From Mansonella perstans (taxonomy: Eukaryota > Nematoda > Chromadorea > Rhabditida > Onchocercidae): 64,000 nt of DNA. The stretch lies in NCBI GenBank assembly GCA_037074765.1, contig JBAMDO010000127.1:88858-152857 (forward strand), read 5' to 3'. Below are positions 26,901-40,379 of the stretch, in pieces. The notes below the pieces were generated by a model. That model saw only the letters and a list, made by a program, of their open reading frames with translations. It made no database searches and had not been told where the DNA came from. The first letter of the stretch is position 1; every line of letters starts with the position of its first letter. Made by a program: the position numbers and the translations under genes.

Positions 26901-29900
26901 AAAAAAAAAGGAAACATTATCATTTGATGCATTAGAATGTGAATGAAAAAAAATTCGATCAGATTATTTCCAAATTTGACATTTAAAACTGATTATAGTG
27001 GATTATAAAGTTTTAGAGTAGGTTAATTTTTATTTTAGTATTATGAAAGCTTTTATCATAAGATTATCAATAATTTTAATCTACAAAAATTATCAATAAT
27101 TGTCGTTGTTATTATGTTCTTCTGCTAACAAAAATAATTGTTATTTGTTCTAATTTCATTAATTGTTACTTAATTACTATTGTCATTATTGTTATTATTA
27201 TTGTTATTGTTATTACTATCAATTATTGCTGCTATTAGGTTTATTACAATATCTTGGAATCGATAAGTTTATGTAGTGATCTATTTACAAAATAAGATCT
27301 GATGAAAGCCACATTTAAATTTTCCAGTTTGTTTCATTTTAAGGATTCGTATGATAGTGTAGTGGTAGTGCTTTTAATACGAGGCACATAAGAATTCAGG
27401 GTGGAGGCTTAGTCGGTGCCTTCATACTTGGTAGCGTGTGCAAGAGGGAAGTACATTGTTGTTGTCTCAGTTGATCATCATTAATTTCGATGGTTCTGAT
27501 TTAAATGCAATGATGTTACAGTAATTGAGGAGTTAAGTTGTTACAGTTGTTACTGTTACAATACTTCTTATTTTGAGGTCCTTAGGGAATAGAAAGGCTT
27601 ACACGTTTAATGAGCTATGAAAATATTTCAGTAATTTCAAGGAATGATTCTGATCTCTTTGCTTCTTTCTTCCCTGAAAGTTGCATAGGAGAAAGATGAA
27701 GTTTTATTCTTTAAATCATCTATGCTTATTTAAGAGAAACTTAGTAAAAAAAAATTTGAAATTTGGAATTTGAAAAATCATTTGAAATGTTTGAATATAA
27801 TTCATCATTGTTTAGTTTTTGATAATAGCACTGAATAATTTTCACTTCTATTTAATAGGTTGTATTGTAAGGTAATTGTAATTTACTGTAATTTTATCTT
27901 TTATGATACTTTTAAATTAAAGCAATTACAGTATCAGTGTTAGCTGTTTTCCAAGAGATGAAGGTGGAATCAGATCTCTATGCATTGGTTTTTGGTGAAA
28001 GTGTACTAAATGATGCGGTTGCTATTGTTTTATCAAGGTAAGTCATGTTTTATTTGTTACTAAAAATTTGATTTTTTTAAATCCAATTTGCAAATTTAAC
28101 GCTATAGGTGGTCAGCTGTAAAAGATAAGTGGTAGAATTTACTATTAGCTTCTGTTTATTATTATTACTAGGAATGCTAGATGCTAGATTGTTATAAAAT
28201 AGCATAGTTGTTTAAAATAGAAGCTTTAAGATTAATTGTAGTAGTTTGTTAAATTAAGATTAATTGTACTTTTTTAATTGTAGTTAAGATTAATTGTAAT
28301 AGTTAGTTAAGATTAATTGTATTTTTTTAACTGTAATTAAGATTAATTGCAGAAGACTTTTTTGATAGCTATTGATATTTGAAACAATTACAATGAAGAT
28401 TTCATTAATTTAATGAAAGTGATTAATTAGCATTCGTTGAATCATATTAAACTTGTCGGAAAAGCTATTAAAAAACAAAAAAACGTATGCAGAATTTCTG
28501 TAAAAAAGATTGGCTTTAATTATGGAATACTTTTTTTTAAAATCTATATTCTTAGCAAGCAAAAATTAAATTGATTTTTTTGTATTAATATTTTTTTAAG
28601 TATTAATTTTTGTTATTAGTTTAATTTTTTAATTAGTATTTTTTCAAATTGTCTTATTTCAGTTCGGTGGATAATTTTGCTGCTTCAGATAAATCATTTG
28701 ATTTGAATTCGTTGTTTGCCGCTATTATAGACTTTTTATCTGTTTTTTTCGGTAAATTTCATTTTAAGAGTATAATGACTTGTCTAAAATTTATATGCAT
28801 ACATCAGTATACGGCTCTATTACGTTGCTGCAAATTCTTTATTGTTGGAAAAAATGAAATTTGAATTTTATTTTTTTTTGGAAAATTTTTTAGTCTTTCA
28901 CGATGTATTATTTTACACTCATTTCAGGATCACTTCTATTGGGTTCAGTTATTGGTTGTGCTACAGCACTGATCACTAAAATGACTGAAATTAAAGAGTT
29001 TCCATTGCTTGAAGCTGCTCTTTTCATTCTGCTTTCGTATTTATCGTTTCTTCTTGCCGAATTTGTGGAACTTACAGGTTTGTAATGTTGTTATCAGTTA
29101 GTCGATTAGATTTAAATTCGTATTTTAAATGCATTTTCGTGTTATAAAGAGCATCATTTTCATTAGATTAATTAGCTAAGTAACAGTTTCCATACATTTA
29201 TTCCTAGTGTGAATCTTATAGAGATAAAAATTTCCCCAAAGCATTCTAAAATTTTATGCTACTTCAGGAATTGTGGCCGTTCTTTTTTGTGCTATATGTC
29301 AGGCTCATTATACTTACAATAATTTATCAGATGAAGCAAGAATCAGAACAAAGCAGTTTTTCGAGGTAAGTTAAAAATGGTGCTTATGTACGATTTCTGT
29401 AATTGTTGATCGAGAGAAAAACACTAAACCTTATTTCATATTCCAAAATATTTTACATTGCAGTACATTGAAATGTTCTTTCGTTTTGTCCATGCAGGTG
29501 GACGTAAAGCAGTGAATTGAAAGATACTAACCAAGAAAGATATAGAACGTATACAGTAAAATTATAATTAAGTTAATACGGTGATAGTGTTTTGATTTCT
29601 CAGGAAGTTTCGTTCTTGATGGAAAGTTTTATTTTCTGCTATATTGGAGTAAGTGTTTTCGTATCACACAGTCAACAATGGAGTATTTCCTTTTTTCTTT
29701 GCACCCTGGTAAAATAGTTTTCTCATTTGCAATAATTATCTTTTTTAGAATTTCGCTCTTTTTCTAATAAAGAACATGTTTTTATCCAAATCATAAAATG
29801 ACTAATTTGTTTGATTAAATGAAATTATTAAATCTTTATCAAAATGTTATTACGAATTCTATGGAAAAATTGCTGCTCTATTTTCTAGCTTCTTAGTTGA

Positions 29901-32764
29901 AGGTCAGTCTGCTGTTTAAGTATTTAAGTATTTATTTTGATTTAACTGATGAAGTATTTCATTTTTAATTCTTGGTATTCAAGCGTTTTTTCTTTATAAA
30001 CGTTTGTTATCTTAAACTTATATATTTTTAGCTTTCGTTGTTTTTATCAAGAGCGGCTCATATTTATCCGGTTTCTGCCTTGTTAAATATCCGTAGAAAA
30101 CCTAAAATTCCTCAGCGATATCAACATATGATGCTTTTTTCGGGTAAAATTTCTCTTTTTCTTGAATTAATTATCAGTACTACTAATTAACAATACAAAC
30201 TGTTATTTATTTCCTTAAGTTTATTTGTTGAACTTAATTGTTGTTAGAGAATTCGTTTTTGTACAAAATTAGAATTCGCAAGGGAAAACAAAACTGCAAA
30301 ACCTGTCTGTCATTTTTCAAATTAAATATTTTAATTAAAGGATTGCGCGGTGCCATGGCTTTTGCACTTGCATATCGTAATACCTCAACAGATAATCGTC
30401 AGATTATGGCTACTACTACCAGTATGGTTGTAATCGTAACTGTATTGTTCAATGGTGGCCTTACTTCCTGGTTTACGGAGTATTTGGGTATCAGGTCACT
30501 TATTTCTTGTTTTTTTTTTTTTTTTTTTTAGATTATCGTAGGATAGAGTTTGAGTTGAAGGACTAAAAAGGGATTGTTGATGTTGTAGGTGAAAATAGTT
30601 GTGAAAAATATATATAATTGTTTGCTGTTACATATTTGAAGAGATGTTTTCAAGCGGAATTATCGCTTTAGACATGGTGTTGATGCTCATGATGATGTTC
30701 AACCACAAATGACCCTGGTCAGCGTTTCATTTTTTTTTTTTTTTTTTTTTTTTGTCTAAATAGAGTCGAAATTCTCTAGGACGATTGAGGAAATTTTCGA
30801 AGAAAAATATTTTCTTGGAAGGAAATTTTAACATGTATGAAATATTGCTGGTATATAAAGCATCTTATGTGATAAATTTTGTTGTACTACTATATATTTG
30901 ATATGTAGGATGACAGCATGGATACAACTCGTGTCAGTGGACAAAATCCTTGGGATAAAGCATTCCTTTCTCGAAAATGGTACAATTTTGATGCATGGTA
31001 AGTGCTTCATCTCTTTAGTTTTTTTTAACTCTCATCTTTTTTATGAGCCAAAACTCTTGGACATAAGTTTTTTTTTAACTAGATATTTAATTATTTGAAA
31101 AAAAAAAAAAGATGGTGATAATTATCAAATTGTTTACGTGTTCTACAACTTCCACAATGGCTGTCAGTGATATTTTTAATTGTAAAATTATTACTAGCTT
31201 CCTCCTTTATATTCATGTTTTATTTAATGAAGAATTGTTTTTAGCTTTATGAAGCCATTCTTAACTAATGCAAATCCAACATTACTGGAGACAATGCCAC
31301 CATTTATGGCACCATTTGCGAAAATATTCACAACTAAGGAACAGTTAGCTATGGTATGTATTATTTGCAATGGTTACTGCTGGTTAAGCTTTGTGGATGA
31401 TTAACTAACAGGAAGGGATTCGGCAAAAATTGAAAAATTAATCATACGCTAATTAATGTGAAGACAGTAAAAAAATATTCATTTCATATAACTGGTGTTA
31501 ATTCTGACAGTAAGTATTAATTAATGATAAATCATATATATTGAATTTTACTACTGTTATTGTTATTGGATTTCCCACAACATTCTAATTGAAATTGAAA
31601 TTTCGTACTAGTTGAAATTGAAATTTGTTGTGCTTGCAGTTTTCTGATATCGACAGTAAATTCTGAATATTTATTTTTTTTTTGTGAACTTTTAGATTTC
31701 TCCAATTTTTTCTACATTTATTGTTTTCTTCAAATTAAATATATTGACTGACCCCCCTCCCGCCATTTAAATGGCCATTTATTTGTTTGTTTCAGTATAC
31801 ACGAACAGTTAATAATGGTTCAGTAAGCAATCAGTCCACATCAAGCGACAATCCATTTCTGCGGGTACGCTATTATAATTCACTCGATAGAATAACGATG
31901 AACAACAATTTGTCAAAGTTATAGAAAAAATATGCTTCATATGGCTTCTTCATTCGGTGTGTAGAGAGAGAGAGAGAGAATATTCCTTTGGATAACTTCT
32001 TTTTCCTACTTGCTTCATAAAATATAACCTGCAGTTAATTAATGATATTAATATTTTTTCTTCCTCCTTATGTACCATACAAAATAGTATCTTAGTATCA
32101 ATGCAATTTTAATGTTTAATAAAACATTAAACAATATATTTTGCGAGTTTTAATGAATGATATTTCAATAAAATTTTCAAGTTTATTAATTAAATTAATT
32201 AGAATTACTAAATCATAGTGTTGTACTGACAGAAAAGGTTTTGATTTGTTCTTCGGAATCATATTATAGCAGTTATGTATATGATATTTCTAAGTTTAAC
32301 AGTTTAACAGACACAAATTTGCTCCCAAAATTTGATCAATAAAGAACGTGGTCCAAAGTGTTAAGTATCTTTTTACTATTGATTCGATAGTTTGTGGAAT
32401 AAAATTTTATTTATGCAAGAAAATTATGGCCACAATACTAATTAATTATATTTATGCATTTGTATACATAACTATTTGTTAAATTTAATTTTGACCCTAA
32501 AATAGTATTCACGAAAAAAAAAGAAAAAAAGGAAAATCTCTTTTTAATATTTCAAATTCTTTTTTTGATGCTAATTAGATTAATTAGCTAATTAGACTAA
32601 ATTGAAGCTGAATTAATAATATCAAGTATTTCATTGGATGCAAACAATAGAGTAGTAGTACTGCTGCTGCTGTTGGAGGAGAATAGTTGGAAAATAAGGA
32701 AATTTTATTTTTTTTTCAGCCATTGGAAAATGCTGCTATTGATGAAAAGTATATAATTGAATGA
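23910..32764 (+). CDS. nhx-5: Organellar Na+/H+ exchanger (SLC9A6/7/9 type; C. elegans nhx-5)
   Basis: Endosome/Golgi cation-proton antiporter of the CPA1 family. Twenty exons join in phase for 632 residues: 23910-23919, 24641-24741, 24921-25062, 25543-25664, 25930-26031, 26150-26227, 26391-26467, 26742-26836, 27932-28037, 28663-28751, 28928-29077, 29268-29365, 29604-29708, 30032-30143, 30341-30494, 30672-30717, 30909-30997, 31245-31353, 31796-31864, 32720-32764. The first 10 coding bases plus exon 2 give a signal peptide ([16 protein letters not shown]). TM2 region: [20 protein letters not shown]. Drug-binding-like [28 protein letters not shown]; transport-core [13 protein letters not shown] with the ND pair; FLLAEF near the next helix; [10 protein letters not shown]; and the arginine motif [13 protein letters not shown]. 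The start exon follows a GCAG acceptor at 23850. The cytosolic tail is shorter than in mammals. Confidence 0.95.
28213..28352 (+). repeat. Tandem repeat in an nhx-5 intron, TTAAGATTAATTGTA unit
   Basis: About five copies of TTAAGATTAATTG(T/C)A spaced 25-40 bp apart within the intron between exons 9 and 10. No coding role. Confidence 0.75.
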
Positions 32765-34040
32765 TATCAGTGGAAAAAGATAGCAATTATTGGTTGATTG
32801 GTGTTGGTTTTTACTTTTTTTTTATTGCTATAGCTTAATTGTCCTTTTGATGCGCACTTACTTATTTTTATGTCATTTATGCGTGTTTTTTATTTTAATT
32901 TCAAGTTTGCCAAACAAAAACTCAAATTTTAATTCAGTAAAGATTACTTGAGTACAGTAGCAAAGAAAAGTACAGTAATAGATACCGTACTGTAGAAAAG
33001 TACAGATTAAGTACAGTAGTGAAGAAAACAAAAGCTTAATTAGTAGCTTTATGGAGAAAGAAGGATTCGAAGAAGGTTTTATAGGGTATAAATTTAATTA
33101 AGAACTTTTTAATTACCTATTCATGATCTTGCTTATTCTGACTTCTTACATAGCGTATTTTCTGCCGCTATAATAGCTACACATATATTTTAATCGATAT
33201 TAGAATTTCATAAATCGTATAGTAGTTTAATTAGTAGCTTTGTGAAAGATTGATTTACAAAATATACTGCGTTTCCGAAAATTTTTCTTTCTTTTGCAAA
33301 TCATAATTATTTCCATAATTATTGTTTTACAGTCATATATATGCACTTTTTTTTGCAGTCATATATATGTTTTTCAAACGTTTAAAGAATCATACCTGTT
33401 AATCGGAATCTCCCGTCAAAGAATAGCAGCACGCGTCTTTTATGAGGCCCATGTCCGACCTTGTTGTTGTCATCTTTGGCCCATATCCGTCTGACCTTGT
33501 TGTTATCTTTACATTCCAAAACATTTGTTTCATCCCTTAGTGCGGACAATTCTTTTGATGATGATTTTTATTGATGTATGCACCAAACAACCAATAAATA
33601 TGGGTTGTTGTTTCTCCAAATTCCACTTTTTCGGGTAATTAGTTGGCAGTCAGTAATTATTTTATTTATTTCTGCTTTCATTATTTTCGAAGTGCAAGTT
33701 TTTCACAAGTACAAGCTGTAAATTTATTTTTGTGCTTCAAAAAAAAAAGACCGCTAATTTGTGAAATACAACGAGTAATGCATTGATTGGTCTGTGTGAT
33801 TTATTATAATACAAATAAAACTCTATCAAAAGAAAATGGTTCTCTTTGCATACAGAGAGAAATACTACTACATTAAAAATAATTATGAAAGTACAAGCGC
33901 TGAAAAGAGCATTTCATTTTCCAATTTTGAAATTTTTTATTATACATTAACTAATCTACTAATTACAATATAACCGCACTGTTTCTGAGCATCTTTAAGA
34001 TAAACCAAAAACTCGAAGGTGCCAGAAGGGAAATTTTGAA
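32765..34040. other. Convergent gap between nhx-5 and IF1
   Basis: 3' UTRs and AT-rich spacer. A short direct repeat based on CTGACCTTGTTGTT lies at 33456-33512. An AATAAA on the minus strand (33936-33941), about 100 nt past the IF1 stop, is a good poly(A) signal candidate. No further gene seen. Confidence 0.5.
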
Positions 34041-35784
34041 TTATGGGTTTTTTATCTGATGCTCTTCTTTTTCCAATTCATTTACGCGACGTTTCAAACG
34101 ATCGGCTGCTTCTTGATGTCCACGTGCACGACTTTCATGCTCTTCTATTTCACGTTCCATTTCTTTCCGCAAATTTTTATACTGCATTCGTAGCGATTTC
34201 AACTGCTCTTTTTCCTGCAAACAAAAAATTAAATTTCATTAATTTAAAAATGTGACAATTCTCCACTTCTATTTCCACGTATTCGTTGCAAGATATCTCT
34301 ATATTGCAAAATATATAAAATGCGGATTTGGCGAAAATATTTAAAGCAATTCTTCGCTATCGTTAACGAAATATAAAGGTCAGTGATAATGATTAGTAAG
34401 AAGCTTTGGAAATAATTTATGAAGTGGACCGTGAAAACTTCCATTAACAATATCGCAGAAATATAATAAAACTTCCAACATAGCATTATTATTGGTTCTT
34501 GTATAATGCACCAATTATTCGCTATATTAAATAATTATACCATATAAATATATACACACACAAAACGGTACATTCCTGTACGTTTTAGTCTATATATCAA
34601 ATCATACGATATATCATATCATAGATTCAAAGAACAAAGAAATGATGATATAGCATCTTTACCAAATTTTTAAAATATGCCTCTTCGCGTGCAGCTTCCA
34701 ATTTACCGAAAGCACCACCAGCATCACGTATCGATCCACCCGAACCACCACCCTATAAACTGAATAACTGTTTGAAACACACATATTAAAATTCTTTTGT
34801 AAATATATAAAGGTCTACAAAGGTCTTGAACTGCTTTTTTAAATGTATTCTAAACAACTTTGCTAATATATTTTTGATAGTGATAAAATCTCTCCTTGTT
34901 TTTCTCATTCAAGAGTGTAATCAAACAATAGCAAAAATGATCAGTTTTTCACTATTCATAGTCTTTCTTTTTACGAAACGGAATGAATTCTATACTAGTC
35001 AAATATACGAAACGAATTCTACACTAGAATTCTATACTTTATTCTGTACTAGAATTTTATACTTTATTCTATGCCAGAGTTATATACTTTATTCTATATT
35101 AGAATTCTATATTTTAACGAATTTCATAAACAAATTCTATCCTAGCCGTAAAATCAAATTGAGATGAACGGAAACAGAAAGCACCTTTCCACTGCCGCTC
35201 CCAAAATCACCCACTTGACAGAAACCTCGTTTTATCGATCTGCAAGGTAAATATTGCAAATACTAATTAATAATTAAGATAATATATATTAATGTGACGT
35301 AGTAATAATAATATGATATTCAGTGAGCTGTCAGACAATGAAAATGTTAGTGTTTCACTTAATTCAAGTATATATTCAATAATAGATTGGAAGTTAAAAT
35401 AAAACATAATTTCGGAAGTATTTTTAAACAAAAATCGCAACGCGATTATACTCTTGCTAATACACTAAAAACAGTTTTAATACAAAATGAACTATTATCA
35501 ATACACATAGATCTCTTTATTATATACTTCACATCCATCTTGTTGCTAAACAATCGTTTCTAAGATGGATAACAGGGAAAAATCTAACATTTATTGCATT
35601 CCAGTAATGAAAGTAGTATAGCAATGGCAAAGGAGAACAAGATAACAAAGTGATTAGTTCTAAAACATTCAACAATTGTTGAAATTGAATAATTTTTTGT
35701 GAAAAAATTCGTGACCGTGAAAAAATTGTTAAACACTTACCGAGAAAGACTATAGGTGAAACGTGATGAATGCGTGAGTGTCAT
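34041..35784 (-). CDS. mai-2: Mitochondrial F1-ATPase inhibitor IF1 (C. elegans mai-2)
   Basis: Small matrix protein that binds F1 and blocks ATP hydrolysis when the membrane potential falls. Four exons join in phase: 35784-35741, 35239-35185, 34752-34663, 34214-34041, giving 120 residues. The N-terminus (MTLTHSSRFTYSLSRRSIKR) is basic, hydroxylated and acid-free, a typical mitochondrial presequence. The Gly-rich GSGSGKGGGSGGSIRDAGGA then FGKLEAAREEAYF is the signature minimal inhibitory sequence of IF1. The remaining 55 residues are a charged coiled coil (KEMEREIEEHESRARGHQEA) for dimerisation. An acceptor (AATTTTAG) lies 9 nt upstream of the ATG, so a spliced 5' UTR exon or a spliced leader precedes it; a donor in the inverted-repeat arm at 36751-36757 fits. 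Confidence 0.93.
34985..35115 (+). repeat. Tandem repeat, TTTATTCTATACTAGAATTC-type unit
   Basis: About five degenerate copies of a 25-30 bp unit in IF1 intron 2. It creates a spurious open frame rich in FYTLFCTRIL repeats, which is not a gene. Confidence 0.8.
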
Positions 35785-36204
35785 TATTTTTGCCTAAAAT
35801 TAAAATAAAGTCATAAATTAATCTACTTGACTTATAACCATAACTGGAACTAAAATGAAGCATGAAATGAAACTAAGAAGAAGATGTGAAATTAAACGAT
35901 CAAAAAATTCTCAAAACTGTTAGAGTTAGAGGAAATTTTTTAAAAAAAGTTCGAGGAAAAAAGAAAATGCCATGGCCTATAACACCTACCAACTAAAACG
36001 AAACCAAATAAAATGACAAAAACTGGGAAATGATCAAAGCTATAAGCCATGAAGCTTCTAGGTGAGATCATAAATTTGCAATTCGTCGCAACAAGAACTG
36101 TTAAGAAATGAAATGGATAGAGACTACTGTAGTAGTTAGGTAGGATTGGTGAGGAGATGATTGATATAGGCTTGTTTGTTGGTATAGCAAAATAAGCCTG
36201 GATT

Positions 36205-36292
36205 GGCCCGGTACTTTGTATATCAGATTAAGACTGGTCCCTACTACACTTTACATATCAAATTAAGACTGGTCCCAATACTTTATATACCA
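36205..36292 (+). repeat. Short tandem repeat, about 40-bp unit, 2-3 copies
   Basis: Repeated ACTTTATATATCA/AATTAAGACTGGTCCC segments between the IF1 start codon and the left inverted-repeat arm. Confidence 0.7.
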
Positions 36293-36705
36293 GACTTGGC
36301 TTCATTTATTAATAACTTTGAAAGAGAGAAGAAAAACTGGCCAAGTAATGATTTTTCTCATAATATTAAAATTTTCTCACTTTTTTTTTTCCTTTTCCCG
36401 TCTTTTGGAAAAGACAAAGAAGGAAGATTTAATTTGCTGAAAATATGAAATGATACACAAAACATCATGCAAGAACTATATGATGTCTATTTTTATCTAA
36501 CATTAACTCTTGCGTTTCACGCAAGAAACGTAATCCAATGTTTTGCCTCACGTGAAAGTTAATTTAATATTATTTATCGAAGTTACAATCAGAAGCCGTT
36601 ATATATATATATATATATATACTAAAACCCATACATAGCTCTGCTTATTAAATTGTACAAACATTTCTGTAAGCAAATACGATATGCCCGGTTTATAATT
36701 AATAC

Positions 36706-37876
36706 AGCACTGAAAAGCTGATATTGAAAAAATGAAACCAAATCACTTACCGTTATTTCATTAGTAACTGCCAACACACTTGTACATTCCTTTCAAATGT
36801 CCTATACTTATGACATAACAGTATAGTGCACTTAAAAGAAATGCACAAGTGCAGAGTGGAAGAAGGATGATATTTTCATCAGAACGAAATTTTACTATTA
36901 ATGTGTCTTAAAATGATTAATCTTTTATGAGATTAATTTTAGTACTGTTAATATCGAAGTATCATTATTGCTTTGCGAAAGTTCTGAATGAGCATTTAAC
37001 CCATTGTGGATGAATTAGAAAAATACAACATATTATCCTGTAAGAAAGGCGGCGCAAAAAAAATTAAAACTATTGAAGGTAACTTAAGTTTAGCATAATT
37101 AAGAAATGTTAAAGACGGTCAGAATAGCAGAAAGAAACTATCCAATAACATTGCAACGAACTTGTAAAGTTCAATTTTCTTGATTGTCACAATCATCTCA
37201 ACCTCTACGCCTTTTACTGACTAAACCATCCAGAAACTCCAGGAGAATTGATATCCACCTAAATCAATATCAATCAATCGCTTAATCATCTATCTGTCAA
37301 TACAAGAATCGTCCTAGTCATCTAATCTAATCTAATCTATATATACATAAAACAGATTAAAATAGTAATGAAACAATTAAATGATAAAAAAATCCCGACT
37401 TCCCCACATGCCATCCTGGAACCATATAAATAGAATAAATGCACTGGAAGCAAGAATTCGGATTCGAAAAATCACATCAATCATTGATTATTATTGCTCC
37501 TTGTACATCCTTTCTATTTACCTATCATTATCTCCTGATGGAACAACGTCATAATGATCTTGGTAATAACAGAGTGTATGACAAAGTTTTATTATATTTA
37601 TCACCGAATGATAACGGATATAGGGATAGGACAGATATGATGCACATACAGTATCACCGTTAATATTTCACTTAGTATTCGATCATTCATCATCAAATAC
37701 CGTTTGTAGTTTTTTTTAATTTTGAAATTAATTAATATTCTGCTACGATTTCTACAAAGTTTTAATTATCTCTGCTATCTGCTAATATTTCTTAAATATT
37801 ATCAAGCAATTACCAAGCAAATATCATTGCTATTTTTAGAATCTCATCGTTATCCATAATGGAAATGCTTTTTTAA
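36706..37876 (+). repeat. Left arm of the 1.17-kb near-identical inverted repeat
   Basis: Matches the reverse complement of 58145-59319. The outer 1.0 kb (to about 37709) showed no mismatch in the parts I compared; the inner 150 bp has scattered differences. It contains a 74-codon open frame (37439-37663) whose exact copy lies in the right arm. On the minus strand it contains ...GAAATAACG|GTAAGTG (donor about 36756), suitable as the end of a 5' UTR exon for the IF1 gene. The outer boundary is sharp, at AGCACTGAAAAGCTG. Confidence 0.9.
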
Positions 37877-38271
37877 AGAAATAATTAATCTAATCAATAC
37901 TAATTACTCAATAATTAAAGCGGGAATTGCTTAATGAGTGAAAAAAAAATTCAGAAATTACCAATAATTAGATCAAAATTTTAATGCATTTTAAGTAGTA
38001 TGGATAAATATGATTGAAGAAAATGAAGAGAAAAAATGCGGGTAAATTAAGAAGTATGGGTAGATATAGCTGAAGAAAATGAAGAGGGAAAAAATTCCAA
38101 TTACTCTTTTCTTTCAATAATGAAATAATAATTGAAACATTTTTACTTTTAAGAAATTTACAAAAAAAAAGGAATTTAATAAAATCATTTGTTATTTCAT
38201 TTTAGTTTATTATTCGAAAATTCATTTTCAATTGGTGGTTGAATTTTCATTTATTTAAAAATAAAGAAGAA

Positions 38272-39054
38272 ATGGTAAATTTTTTCTGATTGGAAAATTA
38301 TTTCTTTTTTTTTACAAAGCCATGAAATTTTTAATTTCATTAAAAATTTTTTTTTCGACAATTTCTAAAGGTAAGTTAATTAAAGTGTGGACTGTTTATA
38401 TTGGTGCTACTTCTACCGGTAATATTCAGCGTATTTGTTTTTGGAACAACAATTTTACTTGTCCATCGAATGTGGACCAGAGAGCGACCATTGATGAAAA
38501 AGGCACAGGATGCTGCTTTCAAACTCTATGATCAGGTTTTCCGATCAAAATTTAATTTCTTTTTTTTTAAATAAACCAAAGAAGAATTCATTTGTCAAAT
38601 TTTAATAATAATTGGTTGAAAAAAACAAATTATGAATTTTTCAATTAAATCTAATGTGTGCAAGTGAGCATTTCAAGGGACGCTAAAAAGTACTAACGTA
38701 TAGGCTAATTTTCTAAATTTTTAATTTAACATGCTTAGAAGAGACATATAATAAAATAATAAAAAATTTTACATCGAATTATTTGCATTGAAACAATAAT
38801 GTTAGAAGTGATCTTTGATCTCGAAAGTTCAACATTTTCAAAGATTAATTGAAAATTTTTCGAAGTATTACATTTATAATTTTCTTTTAATTAAATTTGA
38901 TTTTTTTTGGAACAAATACGTTTTATCTTATCTTACCGTGTGATTATTGATAGAATTTTTTCTTGTTTTATTTTAGGTATTTCAATCACTAGTACCAAAA
39001 GGACTCAATGATAAATTTTTGATTGTGGAAGAAACAAAACCGAAAGAAGCATGA
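38272..39054 (+). CDS. Small single-pass membrane protein, unknown function (76 aa)
   Basis: Three-exon model: start ATG 38272-38274 directly followed by donor GTAAAT, exon 38386-38535 (acceptor ATTAAAG, donor GTTTTC), exon 38977-39054 (acceptor TTTTAG). All in phase 0. The predicted protein is Met-Cys-Gly, then about 25 hydrophobic residues (LFILVLLLPVIFSVFVFGTT), a basic flank (HRMWTRERPLMKKAQ) and a 45-residue soluble tail ending EETKPKEA. The charge pattern suggests the N-terminus is lumenal and the tail cytosolic. I do not recognise the family. The two larger exons are well supported by composition and splice sites; the first exon (only an ATG) is a guess and a more distant 5' exon is possible. 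Confidence 0.5.
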
Positions 39055-39089
39055 AATTTAACATATTGCTTTTCATTACTATTCCTTTA

Positions 39090-39310
39090 TTACTGTAATT
39101 CATAAATTATCTAGAAAAGAAAACACTGTATAAATACTACCGCATGTTACCGTAATTCATAAATTGTTCAGAAAAAAACTGTATAAATATTGCTGTATGT
39201 GACTGTAATTTATAAATTATCTAGGAACAAAACTGCATAAATATTACTGCATGTTGCTGTAATTCGTAAATTATCTAGAAAAAAAACAATAAATATTACA
39301 GCATAAATAC
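39090..39310 (+). repeat. Tandem repeat, about 60-bp unit, 4 copies
   Basis: Unit core: CTGTAATTCATAAATTATCT, followed by AGAAAA(A)..CTGTATAAATATTACTGCATG. Copies diverge by substitutions and small indels. Directly follows the stop of the small membrane protein gene, so it probably lies in or next to its 3' UTR. Confidence 0.85.
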
Positions 39311-40379
39311 ATTGCTTCATTTATATCTACTTCAGTGTAATAATAATAATAATAAAATAGTGATAATAATAATTCTAATTAGTTTAATTAAATCTAATTT
39401 TCAGTTCTTAGTTTCATTGATAATTTTTGTTTAAAAATTCAAATTCTACTTTACTTTATTGTTTCTTCCTTCTTCTTCTTTTCATTTATAATTTCCTAAT
39501 TTAAAAAACTGTTAAATTTGACTCTAAAATATTTTTAAAATTATTTGAAAAAAAAGTTCGGAAAAAAGTAGAACAATTAAAAAATGAAATGAGCATAAAA
39601 AAATGAATTTTTTCATACATTATTTATTGCTTGATGTGTGATTTTATTTTCAGCTCAAATATATTATGAATTTTTAAATTAAAAAATTAAACAGCATTTT
39701 TTTTGAATTTGATTTGAAATTTTTTTCATAGCTAACTAATTATCATTTCTGTGTATATGCGTTTTAATTTTTTTACATAAAGTTTGGGGGTTCTTTCCCT
39801 AGAGCTTCAACACACTATTTTATATATTTATCTACGAGAGGTAACTATTTCAGTTTGAGAGTTCACATTATTTAATATACTTACCCATAAATGAGAGGTA
39901 AAAATGAAAAAGTATCACTTTAGATTTTGATGAGTTATTGGCCAAAAAAAAAATATTTAAATATCACCGAAAGTTAAATTATTAGGTAAAGAAAAAAAGT
40001 ATTATGATAAAACAGCGTACACTCTGCTTGCTGAAAACTTATGAAATAATTTTAAAAAATAAAATAAAACATTTGCTAGATAAATGTTCATAAAATGATA
40101 AAATGTCACACTTATGGTTAATATAATTTTTTAATTAGAAACGAATTTAAAAATTTCAAAAAAAAATAAAATTTTAAAAACTGTTAAAATGTCACGTTCA
40201 CAATTCGTGCAATATTTTAATATTAAAAAATGAATTTGAAATAAAATTTCATAATTATGAGAATTTTTTACTAATGTTTTTTTTTCAATAACACAAATGT
40301 ATTATTCATTTTGCTAGTTATATTTTTGGTCAAAGGGGCCAGTTTTTTTTTCTGTGACATTCGAGATAATATTAGGAAA

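Noticed and set aside
34826..35167. 113-codon frame with repeated Tyr-Thr-Leu-Phe-Cys-Thr-Arg motif
   Set aside because: Generated by a short tandem DNA repeat inside an IF1 intron on the other strand.
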